Assembly: GCF_030687575.1 (NCBI RefSeq)
Contig: NZ_CP117439.1
Location: 248,001 to 312,000, forward strand
Source of the DNA: Pseudomonas sp. FP2309
GTDB taxonomy: Bacteria > Pseudomonadota > Gammaproteobacteria > Pseudomonadales > Pseudomonadaceae
Length of the DNA stretch: 64,000 nt
Direction of reading: 5' to 3'
Below the pieces are notes generated by a model that did not search any database, was not told where the DNA came from, and was given only the letters and a program-made list of their open reading frames with translations. Both the position numbers and the translations under genes were made by a program. This document shows, piece by piece, positions 32,858 to 41,863 of this stretch (its first letter is position 1; every line of letters begins with the position of its first letter).

Positions 32858-34858
32858 ATGAGTGCATCGTCCACCCCAACCAGCGGCCTGGTGCGCATGA
32901 ATGCGCCGGTTTTCTACTTTGCCGCCACCTTCATTCTGCTGTTCGGCCTCACTGTCATCGCCATCCCGCAACAGGCCGGTGCCTGGCTGCTGGCCGCGCA
33001 AAACTGGGCGGCCAACACGGTCGGCTGGTACTACATGCTGGCGATGACCCTGTATCTGGTCTTCGTGGTGGTCACCGCGTTATCGGGCTACGGCAAGATA
33101 AAACTCGGTGCCGACCACGACGAGCCCGAATTCAGTTACTTGTCCTGGGCCGGCATGCTGTTCGCCGCCGGTATCAGCATCACGCTGTTTTTCTTCTGCG
33201 TTTCCGAGCCGCTGACGCACCTGGTGCAGCCGCCCCAGGGCGCGCCGCTGAACGCCGACGCCGCACGCCAGGCCATGCAGGTGCTGTTCCTGCACTGGGG
33301 CCTGCACGGCTGGGGCGTGTTCGCCTTTGTCGGCATGGCGCTGGCGTATTTCGCCTATCGGCATAACCTGCCGCTGGCCTTGCGCTCGGCGCTGTACCCG
33401 CTGATCGGCAAGCGCATCAACGGGCCTATCGGGTATGCGGTGGATGGTTTTGGCATCATCGCCACGGTGTTTGGCCTGGGCGCGGACATGGGCTTTGGGG
33501 TGCTGCACCTCAACTCGGGCCTGGACTACCTGTTCGGCATTGCCCACACCCAGTGGATCCAGGTTGGCCTGATCACTCTGATGATGGGGGCGGCGATCCT
33601 CGTGGCGGTGGCCGGCGTCGACAAGGGCGTGCGGGTGATGTCCGACATCAACATGCTGCTGGCCTGCGCGCTGCTGTTGTTCGTGTTGTTTGCCGGGCCC
33701 ACCCAGCATTTGCTCAACACCCTGATCCAGAACATCGGCGACTACCTCGGCGCGCTGCCGACCAAGAGCTTCGATGTGTACGCCTACGACAAACCCAGCG
33801 ACTGGCTGGGCGGCTGGACGGTGTTCTACTGGGCCTGGTGGATTGCATGGTCGCCATTCGTGGGCCTGTTTATCGCGCGGATTTCCCGCGGCCGTACCAT
33901 CCGCGAATTCGTGTTCGGCGTGCTCCTGATCCCGCTGGGGTTCACCCTGGCGTGGATGTCGATCTTCGGTAACAGCGCCATCGATCAGGTGCTCAACCAC
34001 GGCATGACAGCGCTCGGTCAGTCGGCCATCGATGATCCGTCGATGAGCCTCTACCTGCTGCTGGAAACCTACCCGTGGAGCAAAACCGTGATCGCGGTGA
34101 CGGTGTTCATCAGCTTTGTGTTCTTCGTCACCTCGGCGGACTCGGGCACTGTGGTGCTCTCGACCCTGTCGTCCAAAGGTGGCAACGCCGACGAAGACGG
34201 GCCGAAATGGTTGCGGGTGTTCTGGGGGGCAATGACGGCGTTGGTCACCAGCGCCTTGCTGTTTGCCGGCAGTATCGATTCGCTCAAGTCGGCGGTGGTG
34301 CTGACCTCGTTGCCGTTCTCGCTGATCTTGCTGTTGATGATGTGGGGGCTGCACAAAGCCTTTTACCTCGAGTCGCAAAAGCAGATCGCCCAGTTGCATT
34401 CGCTGGCGCCGATATCGGCGTCACGCAAGGGCAAGGGCGGCTGGCGCCAGCGCTTGAGCCAGGCGGTGCACTTCCCGTCGCGCGATGAGGTGTATCGCTT
34501 TCTCGAGTCGACGGTGCGCCCGGCGATCGAAGAAGTGACGGCAGTGTTTGTCGAGAAGGGGCTGTCGGTGGTGACCCAGCCCGACCCCTCCAACGACAGC
34601 GTCAGCCTGGAAATCGGCCACGGCGAGGAACATCCGTTCATCTACCAGGTGCAGATGCGCGGCTACTTCACGCCGTCGTTTGCCCGTGGCGGCATGGGTT
34701 CCAAAGAGATCAACAACCGCCGCTACTACCGCGCGGAAGTGCACTTGAGCGAGGGCAGCCAGGACTACGATCTGGTGGGCTACACCAAGGAGCAGATCAT
34801 CAACGACATCCTCGATCAGTACGAGCGCCATCTGCAGTTCCTGCATCTGGTGCGCTGA
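32858..34858 (+). CDS. betT: BCCT-family transporter, choline/betaine type (BetT-like)
   Basis: A 666-residue transporter with about 12 membrane segments (~10-510) and a long cytoplasmic tail (~515-666), the BetT layout. The BCCT core WTVFYWAWWIAWSPFVGLFIARISRGRT is present in pieces around residue 325; the glycine-rich GADMGFGVLHLNSG segment is near 210. ATG 32858 is chosen for the GAGGTG site eight bases before it; upstream in-frame starts lack one. BetT imports choline for conversion to glycine betaine; exact substrate is inferred. Confidence 0.88.
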   Translation: MSASSTPTSGLVRMNAPVFYFAATFILLFGLTVIAIPQQAGAWLLAAQNWAANTVGWYYMLAMTLYLVFVVVTALSGYGKIKLGADHDEPEFSYLSWAGMLFAAGISITLFFFCVSEPLTHLVQPPQGAPLNADAARQAMQVLFLHWGLHGWGVFAFVGMALAYFAYRHNLPLALRSALYPLIGKRINGPIGYAVDGFGIIATVFGLGADMGFGVLHLNSGLDYLFGIAHTQWIQVGLITLMMGAAILVAVAGVDKGVRVMSDINMLLACALLLFVLFAGPTQHLLNTLIQNIGDYLGALPTKSFDVYAYDKPSDWLGGWTVFYWAWWIAWSPFVGLFIARISRGRTIREFVFGVLLIPLGFTLAWMSIFGNSAIDQVLNHGMTALGQSAIDDPSMSLYLLLETYPWSKTVIAVTVFISFVFFVTSADSGTVVLSTLSSKGGNADEDGPKWLRVFWGAMTALVTSALLFAGSIDSLKSAVVLTSLPFSLILLLMMWGLHKAFYLESQKQIAQLHSLAPISASRKGKGGWRQRLSQAVHFPSRDEVYRFLESTVRPAIEEVTAVFVEKGLSVVTQPDPSNDSVSLEIGHGEEHPFIYQVQMRGYFTPSFARGGMGSKEINNRRYYRAEVHLSEGSQDYDLVGYTKEQIINDILDQYERHLQFLHLVR

Positions 34859-34950
34859 GCCAACGGTCGTGTTTTGGCTTCAACCCGTTCCTCTCAGGTA
34901 AGCCTTTGCTGTAAAAGGAAGAGGCAGACTTAAGCGATTCAGCGGCTTAA

Positions 34951-34986
34951 AAGGCCTGGGAATAACCCTATTCCCAGGCCTTATTT
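34951..34986 (+). terminator. Strong hairpin terminator after betT
   Basis: AAGGCCTGGGAATA (34951-34964) pairs exactly with TATTCCCAGGCCTT (34969-34982) around a 4-base loop, followed by ATTT. It is 92 bases after betT and 24 bases before the next gene's start. Confidence 0.75.
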
Positions 34987-35009
34987 GCCCTAAGCCCAGA
35001 GAGGATTCG

Positions 35010-36047
35010 ATGACGTACATTGCTGCCGAAAACCGCTATGAATCTATTCCGTATCGCCGCGTAGGCCGCAGTGGGCTGGTGCTGCCCGCACTGTCCCTGG
35101 GGCTGTGGCACAACTTTGGCGACAGCACCCCGATCACCACCCAGCGCGCCTTGCTGCGCACCGCGTTCGATCTGGGGATCAACCACTTCGACCTGGCCAA
35201 CAACTACGGGCCGCCCTACGGCAGCGCCGAGATCAATTTCGGGCGCCTGCTGCGCGAAGACTTCAAGCACTACCGCGATGAATTGATCATCTCCAGCAAA
35301 GCCGGTTGGGACATGTGGCCTGGTCCTTATGGCCAGGGTGGCGGCTCGCGCAAATACGTGCTGGCCAGCCTCGACCAGAGCCTGCAACGCCTGGGCGTCG
35401 ACTATGTGGATATTTTTTATTCCCACCGGTTTGATGCCGACACCCCGCTGGAAGAAACCGCCAGCGCCCTCGCTACGGCGGTGCAACAGGGCAAGGCGTT
35501 GTATATCGGCATCTCGTCTTATTCCGGGGTCAAGACCCGCGAAATGGCCGCGCTGCTCAACGAGTGGAAAGTGCCGCTGTTGATTCACCAACCGGCGTAC
35601 AACCTGCTCAACCGCTGGGTGGAAAAAGACCTGCTCGACACCACTGAAGAACTCGGTGCCGGGGTGATTGCGTTCACGCCGCTGGCCCAGGGTTTGCTGA
35701 CCGACAAATACCTCAACGGTGTGCCCGCCGATGCACGGGTCAACCGCCCTGGTGGTGGTTCGTTGCAGGCCGGGCATTTGTCCGACGCCAACCTCGCCCA
35801 TGTACGCGCGCTGAACGAAATCGCCCAGCGCCGTGGCCAGAGCCTGGCGCAATTGGCACTGGCCTGGACGCTGCGTGATCCACGGGTAACCAGCGCGCTG
35901 ATCGGCGCGAGCCGGCCCGAGCAGATTATCGAGAACGTCGGTGCGTTGAAGAACTTGAGCTTCAGCGCCGAAGAACTGGCAGAGATCGATCGGTTTGCGC
36001 TGGAAGGCGGGATTAACCTGTGGGAAAAGCCATCGACGGCTGAGTAA
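35010..36047 (+). CDS. Aldo/keto reductase, L-glyceraldehyde-3-phosphate reductase type (YghZ/MgrA)
   Basis: A 345-residue NADPH-dependent reductase with a TIM barrel. The catalytic set is visible: FDLANNYG (Asp/Tyr, ~55-62), SSKAG (Lys, ~94) and YSHRFD (His, ~137). GRSGLVLPALSLGLWHNFGD near the start and GGGSRKYVLASLDQSLQRLG are characteristic of YghZ/MgrA, which detoxifies L-glyceraldehyde 3-phosphate and methylglyoxal. A terminator separates it from betT, so it has its own promoter. Confidence 0.88.
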   Translation: MTYIAAENRYESIPYRRVGRSGLVLPALSLGLWHNFGDSTPITTQRALLRTAFDLGINHFDLANNYGPPYGSAEINFGRLLREDFKHYRDELIISSKAGWDMWPGPYGQGGGSRKYVLASLDQSLQRLGVDYVDIFYSHRFDADTPLEETASALATAVQQGKALYIGISSYSGVKTREMAALLNEWKVPLLIHQPAYNLLNRWVEKDLLDTTEELGAGVIAFTPLAQGLLTDKYLNGVPADARVNRPGGGSLQAGHLSDANLAHVRALNEIAQRRGQSLAQLALAWTLRDPRVTSALIGASRPEQIIENVGALKNLSFSAEELAEIDRFALEGGINLWEKPSTAE

Positions 36048-36059
36048 CGGATCCAACTC

Positions 36060-36084
36060 GGTGGGGGGGACAAGCTCCCCCACC
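36060..36084. terminator. Palindrome between convergent genes
   Basis: GGTGGGGG (36060-36067) and CCCCCACC (36077-36084) pair across a 9-base loop midway between the aldo/keto reductase stop and the tauD stop. Probably a two-way terminator of the same Pseudomonas repeat type as those at 39642 and 59027. Confidence 0.6.
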
Positions 36085-36099
36085 TGTCATGCGCCTGGT

Positions 36100-36948
36100 T
36101 TAGAACGGTACATCCCCCACAATCGTCGCCCGATGCATCACCCGCCGTTGCGGCCGGTAGTCATCCACCGCGTAGTGCTGAGTCACGCGGTTATCCCAGA
36201 ACGCCACGTCATTCTCCTGCCAGCGCCAGCGGATGGTGAACTCCGGGCGTGTGGCATGGGCAAACAGCAGCTTGAGAATCGCTTCACTTTCCGCCGCTTC
36301 AAGCTCATTGATCCGGGTGGTGAAGCCATCGCTTACAAACAACGACTTTCGCCCGCTGACCGGATGCGTACGCACCACCGGGTGCGACAGCGGCGGGTTT
36401 TTCTTGCGGGTTTCTTCCCAGCGCGCCAGGTCGTCGGCGGTGTTGCCGAAGCGCTCCAGCGGGAAGGATTTGGTGAAGTCGTGGGTGGCGGTCAACCCGT
36501 TGAGCAGCCTTTTCAAAGGCTCGGACAGCGCTTCATACGCCGCAATCCCACTGGCCCACAACGTATCGCCGCCGAACGCCGGCAGCCGCTTGGCGCTGAG
36601 CACGGCGCCGAGGGCCGGGGTGGGCAGGAAGGTCACGTCGGTGTGCCACATGGCGTTGTCGCGGACATCGGTGACGGCGGTGTCGAGGATCAACACTTCG
36701 GGTTGTTCCGGCACGTTGGGGTAGATCGGGTGAATGTGCAGGTCACCAAAGTTTGCCGCGAACCGCGCGTGTTGCTGCGGGGTGAGGGCTTGGCCACGGA
36801 AGAACAGCACCGAGTAGCTAAGCAGCGCCTGTTCGATGGCGTCACGTTGCTCGGCACTCAGCGGCTGGCTGATGTTGACGCCGCTGATCTGGGCGCCCAA
36901 GGCGCTGCTTAATGGGGTAACGGTCAGGCTGCTCAATGTGGTTCTCAT
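36100..36948 (-). CDS. tauD: Taurine dioxygenase TauD
   Basis: A 282-residue Fe(II)/2-oxoglutarate dioxygenase that oxidises taurine to sulfite and aminoacetaldehyde. The iron ligands are H102 and D104 in WHTDVTF and the distal His in the C-terminal segment ([19 protein letters not shown]); an Arg in that segment binds 2-oxoglutarate. Start at ATG 36948; a GTG one codon upstream directly follows the tauC stop. It is the last gene of tauABCD. Confidence 0.92.
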   Translation of the reverse strand: MRTTLSSLTVTPLSSALGAQISGVNISQPLSAEQRDAIEQALLSYSVLFFRGQALTPQQHARFAANFGDLHIHPIYPNVPEQPEVLILDTAVTDVRDNAMWHTDVTFLPTPALGAVLSAKRLPAFGGDTLWASGIAAYEALSEPLKRLLNGLTATHDFTKSFPLERFGNTADDLARWEETRKKNPPLSHPVVRTHPVSGRKSLFVSDGFTTRINELEAAESEAILKLLFAHATRPEFTIRWRWQENDVAFWDNRVTQHYAVDDYRPQRRVMHRATIVGDVPF

Positions 36949-36951
36949 CAC

Positions 36952-37779
36952 TCAATGTGCCTGGCCATGCCAAGGCACTAATTTACGCTGCAAGGCACGC
37001 AGGCCCATTTCCATGGTGAAGGCGATCAAGGCGATGACCAGAATTCCCAGTACCACCACATCGGTGACCAGGAACTGCGCCGCCGACTGCACCATAAAAC
37101 CCAGGCCGCTGGTGGCGGCGATCAGTTCGGCGGCCACCAGCGTCGACCAGCCCACACCGAGGCCAATGCGCACCCCGGTGAGGATGTCCGGCAGAGCGCT
37201 TGGCAGGATCACGTGGCGAATCAGTTGGGCTCGGGTCGCGCCCAGCGACTGCGCCGCGCGTAGCCTGGCCGGGTCGACGGTGCGCACGCCGGTTGCGGTG
37301 GCGATAGCGATCGGAGCAAAGATCGCCAGGTAAATCAGCAACACCTTGGACAGCTCGCCGATGCCGCACCAGATCACGATCAGCGGCAGGTAGGCCAGGG
37401 GCGGAATGGGGCGGTAGAACTCGATCAAGGGGTCGAGAATGCCGCGCGCGATGCGGTTGGAACCGATGGCAATTCCCACCGGCACGGCGGTGAGCACTGC
37501 AAAGCCCAGACCCAGGCCGATGCGGCTGAGGCTCGCGCCCAAGTGCTGCCACAAGGTGGCGCCCATGTAGCCGGTGGTCGCCAGCAGCCAGCCCTTTTGC
37601 AACACGTCGGCGGGCGGCGGCAGGAACAGCGGTTCGATCAGGCCCGTGGCGGTGACGGCCCACCAGAGGGCCAGCAAGGCGAACAGCGTCAGTACGCTGA
37701 TCAGGCGTGTGCTTACGCTGCGGCGTACCGGCTGCGACAGGGGCTGGGCGAGTGTGGCGGGAAGTTCGTAGCTGCTCAT
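36952..37779 (-). CDS. tauC: Taurine ABC transporter permease TauC
   Basis: A 275-residue permease with about six membrane segments. The N-terminal ~30 residues are polar. The docking loop [20 protein letters not shown] is near residue 170-190, followed by [20 protein letters not shown], the nitrate/sulfonate/taurine family motif. Its start overlaps the tauB stop by four bases (ATGA). Confidence 0.92.
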   Translation of the reverse strand: MSSYELPATLAQPLSQPVRRSVSTRLISVLTLFALLALWWAVTATGLIEPLFLPPPADVLQKGWLLATTGYMGATLWQHLGASLSRIGLGLGFAVLTAVPVGIAIGSNRIARGILDPLIEFYRPIPPLAYLPLIVIWCGIGELSKVLLIYLAIFAPIAIATATGVRTVDPARLRAAQSLGATRAQLIRHVILPSALPDILTGVRIGLGVGWSTLVAAELIAATSGLGFMVQSAAQFLVTDVVVLGILVIALIAFTMEMGLRALQRKLVPWHGQAH

Positions 37780-38555
37780 GCGGGCACCTGCCGTTGCGAG
37801 AACACTTTGCTCAGCACGTGTTCGCGGGTTTCGATAAAACGTGGGTCTGACTTGATCGCCCGGGCCGATTCGCCGGCGGCGTAGCGTTGACCGAAGTCCA
37901 GGTGCAGGCGCTCGACGATCTGGCCGGGATTGGGCGCCAGCAGGATCAAATCCGTGGCGAGGAACACGGCTTCTTCGATGTCATGGGTAATCAGAAACAC
38001 AGGCTTGGCCGTGCGGCGCCAGACTTGCAGGAGCAATTCCTGCATCTGTTCGCGGGTGAACGCATCAAGGGCGCCGAAGGGTTCGTCCATCAGCAAAACC
38101 CGCGGGTCGGCGGCCAGCGCGCGGGCCAGGCCGACGCGTTGTTTCTGGCCGCCTGAGAGCTGCCAGATGCGGCGGCTGTCGAAACCGGCCAGATCCACCA
38201 GCGCCAGCATTTGCCGGGCGCGCACGTCACGCTGGGCCTTGGGCACGCCGGCCAGTTCCAGGCCGAAGCCGACGTTGGCCAGCACGTCCTGCCAAGGCAG
38301 CAACGCATCGTCCTGGAACACCACGCCACGTTCTGCACTCGGGCCTTTGACCGGTACGCCGTCCAGGGTGATGCGCCCGGCAGAGGGTTCGACAAAGCCG
38401 GCTATCAGGTTCAACAGCGAGGTTTTGCCACTGCCGGACGGGCCGAGGGCCACCAGCAATTGCTGGGGCCCCAAGTCGAGGGAAATATCCGTCAGTACCG
38501 GTGCCTGAGCGCCTGGGTACTGTGCGCTGATGCGCTCCAGTTGAAGCAAGGCCAT
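37776..38555 (-). CDS. tauB: Taurine ABC transporter ATPase TauB
   Basis: A 259-residue ATPase with Walker [10 protein letters not shown] (~39-47), signature [15 protein letters not shown] (~135) and Walker [13 protein letters not shown] (~156), followed by [11 protein letters not shown]. The start at 38555 (MALLQL) has GAGGAG ten bases before it and fits the usual N-terminus; upstream in-frame codons overlap tauA. Together with TauA and TauC it imports taurine and related sulfonates. Confidence 0.92.
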   Translation of the reverse strand: MALLQLERISAQYPGAQAPVLTDISLDLGPQQLLVALGPSGSGKTSLLNLIAGFVEPSAGRITLDGVPVKGPSAERGVVFQDDALLPWQDVLANVGFGLELAGVPKAQRDVRARQMLALVDLAGFDSRRIWQLSGGQKQRVGLARALAADPRVLLMDEPFGALDAFTREQMQELLLQVWRRTAKPVFLITHDIEEAVFLATDLILLAPNPGQIVERLHLDFGQRYAAGESARAIKSDPRFIETREHVLSKVFSQRQVPA

Positions 38556-38568
38556 GGCAATGGACTCC

Positions 38569-39546
38569 TCAGCGGGTGATGAACTTGGCGCTGACGTACG
38601 GGCTGTAGTCCGGCAGCACGGCATCGACCTTGCCTTGTTCCTTGAGGAACGCCGCGGTGTCGGTCACAGCCTTGGTGGTCGGTGCGCCCAGCAGCGTCAC
38701 TTGGTCAGCGGCCAGCGGGTAGACGTTACCTTGCAGCAGCAGCGGAATGTCGCTGGCTTTGGCGCCGGAGAGCTTCACCAGTTTGTCGACGTTGCCTTTA
38801 TCGGCCAGCCAGGCTTGGGGGTCTTTGCGGTATGCGGCGTAGGCGTCGAGGGTGACCTTGGCGAAGACGGTGACGATTTCCGGGTGTTTTTCGGCGAAGT
38901 CTTTGCGCACGATCCACGCATCGAACGTCGGCGCACCGAACTTGGCCAGCTCGCCGGAGGTGATCAGCACCTTGCCGTTTTCCTTGGCTACGCCCAGGGC
39001 CGGGTCCCACACATAGGTGGCGTCGATATCACCGCGCTTCCAGGCGGCGATGATCGCCGGCGGCGCGAGGTTGAGGATGGTGACTTTCTTCGGGTCGATA
39101 TTCCAGTGCTTCAGTGCGGCCAGCAGGCTGTAGTGGCCGGTGGACACGAAGGGCACCGCGATCTTTTTGCCGATCAGGTCCTGTGGGCTGTTGATCCCCG
39201 AACCGTCGCGCGCTACCAGGGCCTCGGCACCGCCGATCTGAGTGGCGACGAGGAAAGTTTCCACCGGCACCTTACGGGTGATGGCGGCGGTCAACGGGCT
39301 GGAACCGAGATAGCCGATCTGCACATCGCCGGAGGCAATGGCGGCGATGATATCGGCGCCGTTATCGAATTTGCGCCAGTCAATTTTGGCGTGGGTGGCT
39401 TTCTCATAAGCACCGTCGGCCTGGGCCACTTTGGCCGGGTCTACGGTGGTTTGGTAGGCGATGGTCACATCCGACGCCTGAGCAAACAGGCAGGCACCGG
39501 CCAGGGACAGTGCGGCCAGCAGGCGCAAAGGGGTAAGCAGTTTCAA
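38569..39546 (-). CDS. tauA: Taurine-binding periplasmic protein TauA
   Basis: A 325-residue sulfonate-binding protein with a signal peptide ending FAQA before [36 protein letters not shown] and [19 protein letters not shown] are family motifs. The start is a TTG at 39546: GAGGAG lies exactly seven bases before it, while the alternative TTG at 39561 has no ribosome site. First gene of tauABCD, so sulfur-starvation control would act just upstream. Confidence 0.92.
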   Translation of the reverse strand: MKLLTPLRLLAALSLAGACLFAQASDVTIAYQTTVDPAKVAQADGAYEKATHAKIDWRKFDNGADIIAAIASGDVQIGYLGSSPLTAAITRKVPVETFLVATQIGGAEALVARDGSGINSPQDLIGKKIAVPFVSTGHYSLLAALKHWNIDPKKVTILNLAPPAIIAAWKRGDIDATYVWDPALGVAKENGKVLITSGELAKFGAPTFDAWIVRKDFAEKHPEIVTVFAKVTLDAYAAYRKDPQAWLADKGNVDKLVKLSGAKASDIPLLLQGNVYPLAADQVTLLGAPTTKAVTDTAAFLKEQGKVDAVLPDYSPYVSAKFITR

Positions 39547-39591
39547 GGGGAAGCTCCTCAATCAGGCGGCCGAGGGTCGGCGTGAGAGGAG

Positions 39592-39640
39592 ACTAAATGA
39601 TCTAAGAATCCGAAAATAAATAACTTTTTCGAATTAGCTT
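39592..39640 (-). promoter_or_regulatory. AT-rich region upstream of tauA, possible CysB site
   Basis: On the minus strand this contains GCTAATTCGAAAAAG, TTATTTATTTTCGG and ATTCTTAGATC. The ATTCTTA element matches that before oscA. tau genes in other bacteria are switched on in sulfur starvation through CysB, with Cbl in enterics. No confident -35/-10 pair. Confidence 0.35.
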
Positions 39641-39641
39641 A

Positions 39642-39664
39642 TGTGGGAGGGTGGTCCTCCCACA
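39642..39664. terminator. Palindrome after gshA
   Basis: TGTGGGAGG (39642-39650) and CCTCCCACA (39656-39664) are exact complements around a 5-base loop, 18 bases beyond the gshA stop on the minus strand. Likely separates gshA from the tau operon. Confidence 0.6.
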
Positions 39665-39681
39665 GTAGGCCGAGTGCGGTC

Positions 39682-41265
39682 TTAGTTACTGATCGCCAGA
39701 ATGCTCGCCTGGTACGAGCCGACGAATACATCAAAGTCGCCCACTTCGTTTTGCTCAAGCTCCGCCTGTTGCGCCAGCGACTTGCGCGCCAGTTCTTCAA
39801 AGCGTGCCTGTTCTTCTGCGGCCAGTGGCTCCGCTCGGAAGTGTTCGGCGTGCAGTTGGCTCTGGTGCAGGGAGAACTGCGCAAAACTCTCCTTGCGTTC
39901 GGCCATGGCAGCCAGCACCTGGGCCGACGGGGTCAGGGACGGGTCCTGGACCTTCGCCAGTTGGGCGTCCAATGCCTGGCTGTGCTCGGTGATGCCGTGG
40001 CTTTGGTCGAGCAATGCGGCCAGCGGGGCGATCTTCTCCAGCAGTTCGCTGGCCCATTCCTTCAGGTCCACCGTCGCACCGTCGCGCTGCAATTGCAGGC
40101 CCGGACGGCGACCTTCCTTGACCACGCTGAGGAAGTTGGCAGTGGCATTGCTGCAGGCGTTATTGGCGAACAGCGGGCTGTCGTTCAGCGCGCAGTACAG
40201 CAGGAATGCGTCGAGGAAGCGTGACTCCGGCAGGTCGATGCCCATCGGCAGGAACGGGTTGATGTCCAGGCAACGCACTTCGATGTACTGAATGCCACGG
40301 GCCATCAGCGCCTGGATCGGCCGCTCGCCGGTGTAGGTCACCCGCTTGGGGCGGATGTTGGAGTAGTACTCGTTTTCGATCTGCAGGATGTTGGTGTTCA
40401 GTTGGACCCACTCACCGTCCTTGTGCGTGCCGATTTCGACGTAGGGCGCGTAGGGCGTTGCCACCGCTTCGCGCAGGCTGTCGGTGTAGCTCGCCAGGTC
40501 GTTGTAGCACGGCGTGAGGCCGGCCTGGGCGTTGCTTTGGTAACCCAGGTCGCTCATGCGCAGGCTGGTGGCGTAGGGCAGGTACAAGGTGTCGGCGTCG
40601 AGCACTTCCAGTTGGTGCGAGCGACCGCGCAGGAACCCAGCGTCCAGCGCCGGCGAGGCACCGAACAGGTACATCAGCAGCCAGCTGTAGCGGCGGAAGT
40701 TGCGGATCAGTGCAATATAGGCGTTGGACTGGTAGTCGCGGTCGGTGCCGACAAACCCTTCGGTCTCTTTGAGCAGCGGCCACAGCTGTTCCGGCAGGGA
40801 AAAGTTGTAGTGGATGCCGGCGATGCACTGCATGGTCTTGCCATAACGCAGGGCCAGGCCCTTGCGGTACACGTACTTGAGCTGTCCGATATTGGAGGTG
40901 CCGTAGTAGGCAATCGGAATATCTTCCTCGGCCGGCAACGGGCACGGCATCGACGGGCTCCACAGGTATTCGCTGCCGAGCTTGGTGTAGGCAAAGCGGT
41001 GGATCTTGTCCAGGCTGCTCAGGGTGTCGGCCGGGTTTGGCAGGGCCGGGGTAATGAACTCCAGCAGCGATTCCGAATAGTCTGTGGTGATCAATTCGTT
41101 AGTCAACGCGGCGCCCAGGGCTTCCGGGTGCGGCGTTTGCGCCAGACGACCCTCGCGGGTGACACGTAGGCATTCACGCTCGATACCGTGCAGGCAGTGC
41201 TCTAGCAGGGAGAGGTGTTCGCGCTTGCCGAGCAGGGCCAGGCGGCGGTTGAGAAGTTCGCTCAA
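39682..41265 (-). CDS. gshA: Glutamate-cysteine ligase
   Basis: A 527-residue enzyme that joins glutamate and cysteine, the first and rate-setting step of glutathione synthesis. [35 protein letters not shown] and [22 protein letters not shown] are signatures of the proteobacterial GshA. The start is a TTG at 41265 ([12 protein letters not shown]) with AAGGA seven bases before it, giving the normal Pseudomonas length; a GTG at 41280 would add five residues but lacks a ribosome site. Confidence 0.93.
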   Translation of the reverse strand: MSELLNRRLALLGKREHLSLLEHCLHGIERECLRVTREGRLAQTPHPEALGAALTNELITTDYSESLLEFITPALPNPADTLSSLDKIHRFAYTKLGSEYLWSPSMPCPLPAEEDIPIAYYGTSNIGQLKYVYRKGLALRYGKTMQCIAGIHYNFSLPEQLWPLLKETEGFVGTDRDYQSNAYIALIRNFRRYSWLLMYLFGASPALDAGFLRGRSHQLEVLDADTLYLPYATSLRMSDLGYQSNAQAGLTPCYNDLASYTDSLREAVATPYAPYVEIGTHKDGEWVQLNTNILQIENEYYSNIRPKRVTYTGERPIQALMARGIQYIEVRCLDINPFLPMGIDLPESRFLDAFLLYCALNDSPLFANNACSNATANFLSVVKEGRRPGLQLQRDGATVDLKEWASELLEKIAPLAALLDQSHGITEHSQALDAQLAKVQDPSLTPSAQVLAAMAERKESFAQFSLHQSQLHAEHFRAEPLAAEEQARFEELARKSLAQQAELEQNEVGDFDVFVGSYQASILAISN

Positions 41266-41419
41266 GTTGGATTCCTTCACGCGTCAGTCGCCCCAATATG
41301 GGGGTGGGCAGGACGGTCTACAAGGGTGAAGTTAAAACTGGCGTGATCGCCTGGTTTTGAGTCGATTTGACCCGCTATAAAAAAGCCTACTTCATTCCAT
41401 GAATTGGGCTACGGCGCAG

Positions 41420-41452
41420 CAGGAAAATTCCGACGCTGTTATCGCAGCGCCG
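41420..41452 (-). terminator. Weak terminator after the thioesterase gene
   Basis: On the minus strand CGGCGCTG and CAGCGTCG pair (one G-T wobble) around a 6-base loop and are followed by GAATTTTCC. It is ~28 bases beyond the thioesterase stop and would end the tex-thioesterase transcript before gshA. Confidence 0.4.
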
Positions 41453-41479
41453 AAATTAACTCAAATCGAGGGTGGGGAG

Positions 41480-41863
41480 CTATAGGACAGCGAACGTGCC
41501 TTGTGCTTTTGCGACGAGTCTTTCGTCCTGGTACACGTCGGCTTCGACCACCAAGGTGCGCCTGCCGGCATGAATCACTCGGCCGGTGCACAGCACATCA
41601 CCGTCTTCCACGGCGCGAATGTAGTTGATCTTGCACTCGATGGTCGCGCTCTGTTGGTCGAAACCATGGGTGCTGGAGCAGGCCAGGCCCATGGTGATGT
41701 CCACCAGGCTGAAAATCGCCCCGCCATGGAGCTTGCCCGCGCGATTGCGCAGGTGCGGCTCGAGGGTCAGGGCCACCTCGGCAACGCCTGCGTCCAGGCG
41801 TTGCAGGCGGCAGCCGATCGTTTCGCTGAAGGCGCTCTGGGTCAACGCTGCGGGGATTTCCAT
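41480..41863 (-). CDS. PaaI-family hotdog thioesterase
   Basis: A 127-residue hotdog-fold protein. LHGGAIFSLVDITMGLACSS near residue 44 is the PaaI-type motif with catalytic region, and IECKINYIRAVEDGDVLCTG follows. It should hydrolyse an acyl-CoA, substrate unknown. Its ATG overlaps the tex stop (TGATG), so the two are translated together; the functional link, if any, is unclear. Confidence 0.87.
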   Translation of the reverse strand: MEIPAALTQSAFSETIGCRLQRLDAGVAEVALTLEPHLRNRAGKLHGGAIFSLVDITMGLACSSTHGFDQQSATIECKINYIRAVEDGDVLCTGRVIHAGRRTLVVEADVYQDERLVAKAQGTFAVL

